From Cephalotus follicularis (Eukaryota; Streptophyta; Magnoliopsida; Oxalidales; Cephalotaceae), in contig BDDD01005715.1 of NCBI GenBank assembly GCA_001972305.1, positions 43,574 to 107,573 of the forward strand: a stretch of 64,000 nt of DNA, given 5' to 3'. Position numbers and translations under genes: made by a program. The notes under the pieces were generated by a model. That model was given only the letters and a program-made list of their open reading frames with translations, made no database searches and had not been told where the DNA came from. Every line of letters begins with the position of its first letter. The first letter of the stretch is position 1. Positions 48,874 to 59,639 of this stretch are shown here, piece after piece.

Positions 48874-51060
48874 CCGAGATTGTTTAGTGGGTCAATTTAT
48901 CGTTTTTATATCTCTATGGGCGTAATAGTAAATTTTGAAAATTCGTGTTTTCCGTAGTTTCATCGTTTATTTTTGCAGACAGTACAAATGAATAGTTGTA
49001 AGTTGTTTACCGCTATTACGGGGTCAAATTCGCGTTCCGAGATCGTTTAGTGCGTCCATTTATCGTTTTTATATCTCTAGGGGTGTAATCGTCAATTTAA
49101 AAAATTTGTGTTTTCAGTCGTTTCAACGTTTCTTTTTGCAGACAGTACAAAAAAATTGTCTTAAGTTGTTTGCCGCTATTTCTGGGTCAAATTCGCGTTC
49201 TGAGATCGTTTAGTGGGATAATTTATCGTTTTTATATCCTAGGGGCGTAATCGTAAATTTTGAAAATTCATGTTTTCAGTCGTTTTAACGTTTCTTTTTG
49301 TTGACAGTACAAATGAATCGTCATAAGTTGTTTGCCGCTATTACGGGGTCAAATTTGCGTTCCGAGATCGTTTGGTGCGTCAATTTATCGTTTTTATATC
49401 TCTAGAGACGTAATCGTAAATTTAGAAAATTCGTGTTTTCAATCGTTTCAACCTTTCTTTTTGCAGACAGTACAAAGTAATCGTTGAAAGTTGTTTGCCA
49501 CTATTACGGGGTCAAATTCGCGTTCCGAGATCGTTTAGTGCATCGATTTATCGTTTTTATATATCTAAGGGCGTAATCATAAATTGCGAAAATTCCTTTT
49601 TTCTGTCGTTTCATCGTTTCTTTTTGCAGACAGTACAAATAAATCTTCGTAAGTTGTTTGCCACTATTATGGGGTCAAATTTACGTTCCGAGATCGTTTA
49701 GTGGGTCAATTTATCGTTTTTATATCTCTAGTGGCGTAATCGTAAAATTAGAAAATTCATGTTTTCAGTCGTTTCAACGTTTCTTTTTGCAGACAGTACA
49801 AAGGAATTGTCGTCAGTTTTTTGTCGCTATTACGAGGTCAAATTCGCGTTCCGAGATCGTTTAATGCGTCAATTTATCGATTTTATATCTCTAAGGGTGT
49901 AATCATAAATTTTGAAAATTCATGTTTTCAGTCATTTCAACGTTTCTTTTTACTGACAGTACAAATGAATCGTGGTAAGTTGTTTGCCGTGATTTCGGGG
50001 TCAAATTCGCGTTCCGAGATCATTTAGTGGGTCAATTTATCATTTTTATATCTTTAGGGGCGTAATCGTCAATTTTGAAAATTCATGTTTTCAGTCGTTT
50101 CAACGTTTATTTTTGCAGACAGTACAAATGAACCGTCGTAATTTGTTTGCCGCTATTTTTGGCTCAAATTCGCATTCCGATATCGTTTAGTGGGTCAATT
50201 TATCGTTTTTATATCTCTAGTGGCGTAATCGAAAATTTTGAAAATTCATGTTTTCAGTCGTTTCAACGTTTCTTTTTGCAGACAGTACAAATAAATTGTC
50301 GTAAGCAGTTTGCTGCGATTTTGGGGTTAAATTCGTGTTCCTAGATCGTCTAGTGGATCCATTTATCGTTTTTAAATCTCTAGGGACGTAATCGTAAATT
50401 TTGAAAATTCATGTTTTCAGTCGTTTCAACGTTTCTTTTTGCAGGCAGTCAAAGGAATCGTCGTCAGTTGTTTGCCGCTATTAGGAGGTCAAATTCGAGT
50501 TCTGAGATCGTTTAGTGGGTCACTTTATCGTTTTTAAATCTCTAGGGGCGTAATCGTAAATTTTGAAAATTCATGTTTTCAGTCGTCTCAACGTTTCTTT
50601 TTACAGACGGTACAAATGATTCGTCGTAAGTTGTTTGCCGTGATTTCAGGGTCAAATTTGCTTTCCGAGATTGTTTAGTGCGTCAATTTATCGGTTTTAT
50701 ATCTCTAGGGGCGTAATCGTAAATTTTGAAAATTCATGTTTTCAGTCGTTTCAACGTTTCTTTTTACAGACAGTACAAATGAATCGTCGTAAGCTGTTTG
50801 CAGCGATTTCGGGGTCAAATTCGCGTTCCAAGATCGTATAGTGCGTCAATTTATCGGTTTTATATCTCTAGGGGCGTATACGTAAAATTTGAAAATTCAT
50901 GTTTTCAGTCGTTTCAACACTTTTTTTGCAGACAGTACAAAGGAATCGTCGTAAGTTGTTTACCGCAATTTTGCGGTCAAATTCGCGTTCCGAGATCGCT
51001 TAGTTGGTCAATTTATCGTTTTTATATCTCTAGGGGCGTAATCGTAAATTTTTAAAATTC
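48874..51060. repeat. Satellite segment related to 25.3 kb and 35.7 kb segments
   Basis: Right of the junction the sequence follows 25311 onward at an offset of 23570 bp up to about 26.1 kb, and follows 35.7-37.5 kb at an offset of about 13483 bp up to about 51.0 kb. It is thus the longest of the three related segments. Confidence 0.78.
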
Positions 51061-52823
51061 ATGTTTTCAATCGTTTAAATGTTTCTTTTTTGCAGACAGT
51101 ACAAAGTAATCGTTGTAAGTTGTTTGCCGCTATTACGATCGTGTTCCGAGATCGTTTAGTGGGTCAATTTATCGGTTTTATATCTCGAGTGGCGTAATCG
51201 TAAATTTTAAAAATTCATGTTTTAAGTCGTTTCATTGTTTCTTTTTGCAGAAAGTACAAATGAATTGTCATAAGTTGTTTGCCGCGATTTCGGAGTTAAA
51301 TTCGCGTTTCGAGATCGTTTAGTGGGTCAATTTATCGGTTTTATATCTTCAGGGGCGTAATCGTAAATTTTAAAAATTCATTTTTTCAGTCGTTTCAACG
51401 TTTAATTTTCCAGACGGTACAAATGACTTGTCTTAAGTTGTTTGCCGCGATTTCGAGGTAAAATTCACGTTTTGAGATCGTTTAGTGCGTCAATTTATCG
51501 GTTTTATATCTCTAGGGGCGTAATCGTCAATTTTGAAAATTCAGGTTTTCAGTCGTTTCAACGTTTCCTTTAGAAGACAGTACAAATGAATCATCGTATG
51601 GTGTTTGCCGCGATTTTGGTGTCAAATTCGCGTTCCGAGATTGTTTAGTGCGTCAATTAATTGGTTTTATATCTCTACGGGCGTAATCGTAAATTTTGAA
51701 AATTCATGTTTTCAATCCTTTCAATGTTTTTTTTGCAGACAGTGCAAAGTAATCGTTGTAAGTTGTTTGCCGCTATTACGGGGTCAAATTCGCGTTTCGA
51801 GATCGTTTAGTGCTTCAATTTATCGTTTTTATATCTCTAGGGGCGTAATCGTAAATTTTGAAAATTCTTGTTTTCAGTCATTTCAACGTTTCTTTTTGCA
51901 GATAGTACAAAGTAATCGTTGTAAGTTGTTTGCCGCTATTACGGGGTCAAATTCGCCTTCCAAGATTGTTTAGTGCGTCGATTTATCGTTTTTATATCTC
52001 TAGGGGCGTAATCGTAAATTTTGAAAATTCGTGTTCTCAGTCGTTTCAACGTTTCTTTTTGCAGACAGTACAAAGGAATCGTCGTAAGTTGTTTGCCGCT
52101 ATTTATGGGTCAAATTCGCGTTCCGAGATCGTTTAGTGGCTGAATTTATCGTTTTTATATCTCTTGGGGAGTAATTGTAAATTTTGAAAATTCATGTTTT
52201 CAGTCGTTTGAACGTTTGCTTTTACAGAAAGGACAAATGAATCGTCATAAGGTGTTTTCCGCAATTTCGGGGTCAACTTCGCGTTCCGAGAACGTTTAGT
52301 GCGTCAATTTATCATTTTTATCTCTCTAAGGGCGTAATCGTAAATTTTGAAAATTCATGTTTTTAGTCCTTTTAACGATTCTTTTTGCAGATAGTACAAA
52401 GTAATCGTTGTAAGTTGTTTGCCGCTATTACGGGGTCAAATTCGCCTTCCAAGATTGTTTAATGCGTCGATTTATCGTTTTTATATCTTTAGGGGCGTAA
52501 TCGTAAATTTTGAAAATTTGTGTTTTCAGTCGTTTCAACGTTTCTTTTTGCAGACAGTATAAATGAATCGACGTAAGTTTTTTGCCGCGATTTTGTGTTC
52601 AATTTTGCGTTCTGAGATCGTTTAATGCGTCAATTTATCGGTTTTATATCTGTAGGGGCGTAATCGTAAATTATAAAAAGTCATGTTTTCGGTCGTTTCA
52701 ACGTTTATTTTTTTTTGTCAGTAAAAATGAATCGTCATAAGCTGTTTTCCGCTATTTCTGGGTCAAATTCATCATTTGAGATCATTTAGTGGGTCAATTT
52801 ATCGTTTTTATATCTCTAGGGGC

Positions 52824-52828
52824 GTAAT
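52824..52828. repeat. Target-site duplication, left of LTR D
   Basis: GTAAT is perfectly matched by 55677-55681. It lies in the GGCGTAATCG part of the monomer. Confidence 0.93.
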
Positions 52829-53002
52829 TGTAATAACCACAACTTCAATTAGTGTATATTGATCTAATTTTGAAATAAAATATGCATTTTAATTGAGTTA
52901 TTTGTCCAATTATATTGATTTCTATGATTGGTAAATGTTTGGGGTGAATTGGTGTACAATTGGTGAAGTATCAAAGACTAGGAAACCCTAATCTAGCCCA
53001 AA

Positions 53003-53061
53003 CAGCCGACTGTCACAGGGCAACAGTCGACTGTTTGCCACGTGATGAAGGCAGTCGACTG
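53003..53061 (+). promoter_or_regulatory. Palindromic decamer cluster 1 with G-box, LTR copy D
   Basis: Decamers start at 53003 (CAGCCGACTG), 53024 and 53052, spaced 21 and 28 bp. CACGTG at 53039-53044 lies in the wider spacer, as in copy C. The fourth decamer of the other copies is not present here. Confidence 0.78.
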
Positions 53062-54226
53062 GAAATTGCCAGAACATGCTCCTGGCATGTGCAAGACAGG
53101 AATGACAGGTGGGAATGGCAGTTGTGTCTCACCACCTGCCAGAACATGCAATAGGGGAATGTTTGCATGTTCTCTGCAGACCACCAACCACCAAATTAAT
53201 TAACTAGGAGAGAAAGTGGAAGTGAGGGAGGCATGTGGTGGAAAGAATGAAAGAAAAATGGGAGTGCATGTGAGTAGGTAGAAATCTGACGAATTCAGGT
53301 TTTATATCAGATGTTGAATGGTGTTAGGAGTGTTAGAAACACAGAGTGAAGTGAGAGTTGCTAAGGATTGTTGAAGGCTTGCATTGGAGATGTTAGAAAG
53401 CTCAAAAAGGAAGACTTTGAGGCTTTAGACTCTTGGTAAGTTCTCAATCCGAATTCTTTGTTATTTTGATGATAAATGACTAGGAAAAATGTTATACATC
53501 TTCTGTTAATGGATTGGAATAACAATCTTTGGAATTGAAATGGAAAATAATAATGAAATCAAGTAGAATTGGTGATATAGTCTCTAGAATGGATTATAAT
53601 TGTTGTTAATGTTAGGATATGCTTAATGATTTCCTTAAGTATACCTACTGTGAACATGCAAATCAGTAGATGGATTGAGTAAATTAAGTTGGAATATGAA
53701 AGGTGTTAGAGGCTTAAGAGTCCTAGTAATTCTTGATGCAACTAGATGATGATTATAGTCATTGATTAGTATATATATACATACTGTTTTCATGCATATA
53801 TCTTCTGTCAAAACAAGTTAAGAACAATGAATCGAAGATTAATAATACTTGGAATAGAGTTCAAAGAAGGGAAGTGATAGAATGGTAAAGGAAAGTTAAA
53901 GACTTATGTGGATTAATGATTAAACCACTGTATGAGTTATTGAAACTTACTGATATTGATACATGTATCCATAAAACATGCTTACATAGATTGATATTGC
54001 TGAATTGGAAGATTGATTGGTGAAAAGTGACTTGAAACTCAAAGAGAAAGATCAAACTCAATTGATCTTGGGATAGCGAATTGAGGTAGGGGTAATGATA
54101 TGTTATGAAAGATATGATTATGCATATTATGTATGGATATTTTCTGCATGATTACATGTATTGAACTGATTGGAAATTGAACTTGGCATTACATGACTTG
54201 CTATTTCTGCATTTTCTGGGCAGAGG

Positions 54227-54339
54227 CAGTCGACTGCCATCCTTTACAGTCGACTACTCAATCAATACAGTCGACTGCCAAGGCAAAACAGTCGACTGGA
54301 CAACCCAACAGCCGACTGGTTCTTGAGAACAACCGACTG
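54227..54339 (+). promoter_or_regulatory. Palindromic decamer cluster 2, LTR copy D
   Basis: Six decamers start at 54227, 54247, 54268, 54289, 54309 and 54330, spaced 20, 21, 21, 20 and 21 bp, exactly the series seen in copy A. The fifth is CAGCCGACTG and the sixth CAACCGACTG. Confidence 0.8.
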
Positions 54340-55502
54340 TTCTGGGTATAAATTGCATAACATTGATTGAATTGCTACTGTTTGGTACCGTTACTGAATT
54401 GTATATGTTACCACCATATAGTGTACACTGTTTGATGTTATTTAACATCTCTACCCCTTGCATTACAACGATCGAACGAACTATGTGCTCCATGCACAAC
54501 TCATGGTTTTAAACACTATTTTCAAATGGAAATTATTGTTTACAAGAGCTACTGAATTGTGATATTGTTATTGAATATACTACTGTTTTGTTAGTATATA
54601 CTGTTTGGTACTTTTACACCACTACCACTTGCATTCAAGGATTGGAAACTACTTATGGGCTATGTACCCAAATTTATGATATTACTTATCATTTTCAAAT
54701 AAATGATTGTTACCCAATGAGTTACTGATTTTCCTCCTACAAGAGAGGTACCTACTGTTTTGTTTCCCAAATTGGAAACCACAATTGAATTGAGATCGTT
54801 TTCATCCAAAGAGATGTACGATAAAGGATTGTTATATGTTTTACTGAAAACAACTTCCATATTGCATATTGATGATATATGTAATATTATTATTGAATTG
54901 CTTGAATGGATTGTCTATGCTTGCCGTAGCCGAGTGATGGAGGACGTCACTGACTATGGATGTGATTTTGGGTGCCAGGAGTTGGCCAGAGTATCACCTA
55001 AATGTGTTTGCATTGTTACACTACCCGCCAACGCCGGTAGTAATTGTTACCTGATTTATCATCTTCGGAGTGTAGGGTGATAGATATGTGGTGCACTGTT
55101 GGTGCTAGGAGTTAGCGACATGTGATACCTAATTGATGGATGAATTGATTGTACCCTTGTGCGGTATTATTGCATATGTACTGTTTATGGCCATTCGGCA
55201 TGATTGCTCGTATATTGGCTCATTTAAAATGTTATTTGGATACAAATTGTCATACATGTTGCATTCATATATTCTGTATCATACATTATCATTCTGCTTA
55301 GCCAAGTGAGGACAACGGCTAACCCCTACAATTTCAGATTAAGCAAGGACATTGGAGACTGCTGCTAAAGCTAGGAGAGCTTCTTACTTGTTATTTAAGG
55401 TTGTTATTTTAATGTTGATGATGTACTGCATTTGGTATTGTATTTGAACAGTTCATACCTCGTTATGTTGTTTTCCTTTCTGTAAGGATATTTGTTGGTT
55501 TC

Positions 55503-55528
55503 CCGCACGTAGTATGGGATGCGTGCGG
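55503..55528 (+). other. Conserved stem-loop near LTR 3' end, copy D
   Basis: CCGCACG (55503-55509) pairs with CGTGCGG (55522-55528) around a 12-nt loop. Confidence 0.78.
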
Positions 55529-55676
55529 AAGGTTATGTAATATTCCGGCTTAATGACTGCTTCCGCAAATTTATTTACTTATGAATTGTGCTGGAATATT
55601 AGTACGTTATGCGTATTTCTGATATCACCGCATATGCTTGTCCATTATACGTTAATGGAAATAACGGGGTGTGACA

Positions 55677-55681
55677 GTAAT
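55677..55681. repeat. Target-site duplication, right of LTR D
   Basis: GTAAT is identical to 52824-52828. The satellite continues as CGTAAAT. Confidence 0.93.
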
Positions 55682-58580
55682 CGTAAATATTGAAAATTCA
55701 TGTTTTCAGTCGTTTCAACGTTTCTTTATGCAGACAGTACAAAGGAATCGTCCTAAGTTGATTGCCGCGATTTCGGGGTTAAATTCACGTTTCGAGATCG
55801 TTTAGTGGGTCAATTTATCGATTTTATATCTTCAGGGGCGTAATCGTAAATTTTGAAAATTCATTTTTTCAGTCATTTCAACGTTTCTTTTTCGAGACGG
55901 TAAAAAAGAATTGTCTTAAGTTGTTTGCCGCGATTTCGGGGTCAAATTCGCGTTCCAAGATCGTTTAGTGCGTCAATTTATCGGTTTTATATCTCTAGGG
56001 CCGTAATCGTCAATTTTGAAAATTCAGGTTTTCAGTCGTTTCAACGTTTCCTTTAGCAGACAGTACAAATGAATCGTCGTATGGTGTTTGCCACGATTTC
56101 GGTGTCAAATTCGCATTCCGAGATCGTTTAGTGCGTCAATTAATCGGTTTTATATCTCTACAGGCATAATCGTAAATTTTGAAAATTCATGTTTTCAATC
56201 CTTTCAACGTTTTTTTTGCAGACAGTACAAAATAATTATTATAAGTTGTTTGCCGCTATTACGGGGTCAAATTCGCGTTCAGAGATCGTTTAGTGCATCA
56301 ATTTATCGTTTTTATATCTCTAGGGACGTAATCGTAAATTTTTAAAATTCACGTTTTCAGTCCTTTCAACGTATCTTTTTGCAGATAGTACAAAGTAATC
56401 GTTGTAAGTTGTTTGCCGCTATTACGGGGTCAAATTCGTCTTCCAAGATTGTTTAGTGCGTCGATTTATCGTTTTTATATCTCTAGGGGCGTAATCGTAA
56501 ATTTTGAAAATTCGTGTTTTCAGTCGTTTCAACGTTTCTTTTTGCAGACAGTATAAATGAATCGACGTAAGTTGTTTGCCGCGATTTTGGGTTCAATTTC
56601 GCGTTCTAAGATCGTTTAATGCTTCAATTTATCGGTTTTATAACTCTAGGGGCGTAATCGTAAATTATAAAAAGTCATGTTTTCTGTCGTTTCAACTTTT
56701 ATTTTTGCCGACAGTAAAAATTAATTGTCATAAGCTGTTTGCCGCTATTTCTGGGTCAAATTCATGTTCCGAGATCGTTTAGTGGGTTAATTTCTCGTTT
56801 TTATATCTCTAGGGGTGTAATCGTAAATTTTGAAAATTCATGTTTTTCGTCGTTTCAATGTTTCTTTATGCAGACAGTACAAAGGAATCGCCCTAAGTTG
56901 TTTGCCACGATTTCGGGGTTAAATTCGCGTTTCGAGATCGTTTAGTGGGTCAATTTATCGGTTCTATATCTTCAAGGGCGAAAACGTAAATTTTGAAAAT
57001 TCATTTTTTTAGTCGTTTCAACGTTTCTTTTTCCAGACGGTACAAATGAATCGTCTTAAGTTGTTTGCCGCGATTTCAGGGTCAAATTCGCGTTCCAAGA
57101 TCGTTTAGTGCGTCAATTTATCGGTTTTATATCTCCAGGGGCGTAATCGTAAATTTAAAAAATTCAGATTTTCAGTCGTTTCAACGTTTCCTTTAGTAGA
57201 CAGTATAAATGAATCGTCGTATGGTGTTTGCCGCAATTTCGGTGTCAATTTCGCGTTCCGAGATCGTTTAGTGCGTCAATTAATCGGTTTTATATCTCTA
57301 CGGGCGTAATCGTAAATTTTGAAAATTCGTATTTTCAATCCTTTCAACGTTTTTTTGCAGACAGTAGAAAATAATCGTCGCAAGTTGTTTGCCGCTATTA
57401 CGGGGTTAAATTCGCGTTCCGAGATCGTTTAGTGCGTCAATTTATCGTTTTTATATCTCTAGGGGCGTAATCGTAAATTTTGAAAATTCATGTTTTCAGT
57501 CCTTTCAACGTTTCTTTTTGCAGAAAGTACAAAGTAATCGTTGTAAGTTGTTTGCCGCTATTGCGGGGTCATATTCGCCTTCCAAGATTGTTTAGTGCGT
57601 CGATTTATCGTTTTTATATCTCTAGGGGCGTAATCGTAAATTTTGAAAATTTGTGTTTTCAGTCGTTTCTACGTTTGTTTTTGCAGCAAGTATAAATGAA
57701 TCAACGTAAGTTGTTTGCTGCGATTTTGGGTTCAATTTCGCGTTCCGAGATCGTTTAATGCGTCAATTTATCGGTTTTATATCTCTAGGGGCGTAATTGT
57801 AAATTATAAAAAGTCATGTTTTCGGTCGTTTCAACGTTTATTTTTGCTGACAGTTAAAATTAATCTTCATATGCTGTTTGCCGCTATTTTTGGGTCAAAT
57901 TCATGTTCCGAGATCGTTTAGTGGCTCAATTTATCGTTTTTATATCTCTAGGGGCGTAATCGTAAATTTTGAAAATTCATGTTTTCAGTCGTTTCAACGT
58001 TTCTTTATGCAGACAGTACAAAGGAATCGTCCTAAGTTGTTTACCGCGATTTCGGGGTTAAATTCGCGTTTCGAGATCGTTTAGTGGGTCAATTTATCGG
58101 TTTTATATCTTCAGGGGCGTAATCGTAAATTTTGAAAATTCATTTTTTCAATCGTTTCAACGTTTCTTTTTCCAGACGGTACAAATGAATTGTCTTAAGT
58201 TGTTTGCCGCGATTTCGGGGTCAAATTCGCGTTCCAAGATCGTTTAGTGCGTCAATTTATCGGTTTACTATCTCTAGGGGCGTAATCGTCAATTTTGAAA
58301 ATTCAGGTTTTCAGTCGTTTCAACGTTTCGTTTAGCAGTTAGTACAAATGAATCATCGTATGGTGTTTGCCGCGATATCGGTGTCAAATTCGCGTTCCCA
58401 GATCGTTTAGTGCGTCAATTAATCGGTTTTATATCTCTACCGGCGTAATCGTAAATTTTGAAAATTCATGTTTTCAATCCTTTCAACGTTTTTTTTGCAG
58501 ATAGTGCAAAGAAATCGTTGTAAGTTGTTTGCCGCTATTACGGGGTCAAATTCGCGTTCCGAGATCGTTTAGTGCGTCAA

Positions 58581-58982
58581 TTTATCGTTTTTATATCTCT
58601 AGGGGCGTAATCATAAATTTTAAAAATTTGTGTTTCCAGTCGTTTCAACGTTTTTTTTGCAGACAGTATAAATGAATCGACGTAAGTTGTTTACTGCGAT
58701 TTTGGATTCAATTTCGCGTTCCGAGATCGTTTAATGCGTCAATTTATCGGTTTTATATCTCTAGGGGCGTAATCGTAAATTATAAAAAGTCATGTTTTCG
58801 GTCGTTTCAACGTTTATTTTTGCTAACAGTAAAAATGAATCATCATAAGTTGTTTGCCGCTATTTCTGGGTCAAATTCATGTTCCGAGATCGTTTAGTGG
58901 GTCAATTTATCGTTTTTATATCTCTAGGGGCGTAATCGTAAATTTTGAAAATTCATGTTTTCAGTCGTTTCAACGTTTCTTT
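58581..58982. repeat. 402-bp exact duplication, first copy
   Basis: Read base by base, 58581-58982 equals 59238-59639 with no difference seen, at an offset of 657 bp (four monomers plus 5 bp). Neighbouring monomers differ at many sites, so this is the most recent event visible in the array. Confidence 0.9.
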
Positions 58983-59231
58983 TTGCAGACAGTACAAATG
59001 AATCTTTTTAAGTGTTTGCCACAATTTTGGGGTCAAATTAGGGTTTCGAGATCGTTTAGTGCGTCAATTTATCGTTTTTATGTCTAGTGGCGTAATCGTA
59101 AATTTCAAAAATTCATGTTTTCAGTCGTTACAACGTTTCTTTTCTCAGACAGTACAAAGGAATCATTGTAAGTTTTTTGCCGCTATTTCTGGGTCAAATT
59201 CGTGTTTCGAGATCATTTAGTAAGTTAATTT

Positions 59232-59250
59232 ATCGTTTTTATCGTTTTTA
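59232..59250. other. 9-bp tandem gain at duplication edge
   Basis: ATCGTTTTT occurs twice in a row where the consensus has one copy. The second falls at the left edge of the exact duplication, so it marks the joining point. Confidence 0.8.
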
Positions 59251-59639
59251 TATCTCTAGGGGCGTAATCATAAATTTTAAAAATTTGTGTTTCCAGTCGT
59301 TTCAACGTTTTTTTTGCAGACAGTATAAATGAATCGACGTAAGTTGTTTACTGCGATTTTGGATTCAATTTCGCGTTCCGAGATCGTTTAATGCGTCAAT
59401 TTATCGGTTTTATATCTCTAGGGGCGTAATCGTAAATTATAAAAAGTCATGTTTTCGGTCGTTTCAACGTTTATTTTTGCTAACAGTAAAAATGAATCAT
59501 CATAAGTTGTTTGCCGCTATTTCTGGGTCAAATTCATGTTCCGAGATCGTTTAGTGGGTCAATTTATCGTTTTTATATCTCTAGGGGCGTAATCGTAAAT
59601 TTTGAAAATTCATGTTTTCAGTCGTTTCAACGTTTCTTT
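59238..59639. repeat. 402-bp exact duplication, second copy
   Basis: This is the twin of 58581-58982. Identity stops at 59640, where this copy continues with the higher-order TTTATGCAG variant and the first copy does not. Confidence 0.9.

Larger units (their letters stand above)
24386..52828. repeat. 163-bp satellite array, block 4
   Basis: This is the longest uninterrupted stretch, 28.4 kb or about 174 monomers, all in one orientation with no other element inside. It is a mosaic of local higher-order structures. These are a dimer near 33.1-34.3 kb, three-monomer repeats at 38.5-39.2 kb and about 51.9-52.5 kb, and nine-monomer spacing at 38.3-41.3 kb. Long-range related segments lie near 25.3, 31.7, 35.7 and 48.6-51 kb. 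Monomer variants rich in TTTTTTAAATC or TCGTTTTTAAATC are concentrated here. The block runs in phase into solo LTR D. No gene is present. Confidence 0.97.
52829..55676 (+). mobile_element. Solo LTR, Tekay/Del-like Ty3/Gypsy family, copy D
   Basis: A 2848-bp LTR runs from TGTAATAACC to GGGTGTGACA, bounded by perfect GTAAT target duplications. The satellite reads on in phase across it. No internal domain is attached, so it is a textbook solo LTR formed by recombination between the two LTRs of an earlier full element. It carries three decamers in cluster 1 with a G-box at 53039-53044, six decamers in cluster 2, and the conserved stem-loop. The intact target duplication and close likeness to copy C suggest it is among the younger insertions here; a solo LTR cannot be dated directly. 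It has no coding capacity. Confidence 0.96.

Noticed and set aside
58854-59087. Many plus-strand reading frames of about 68 residues beginning MPLFLGQIRVPRSF or MPLLRGQIRVPRSF, with longer fusions up to 156 residues
   Set aside because: They are one translation of the 163-bp satellite. The frame covers about 1.25 monomers before the +1 shift per period brings a stop. They recur with the monomer and lack codon-level conservation, so they are not genes.
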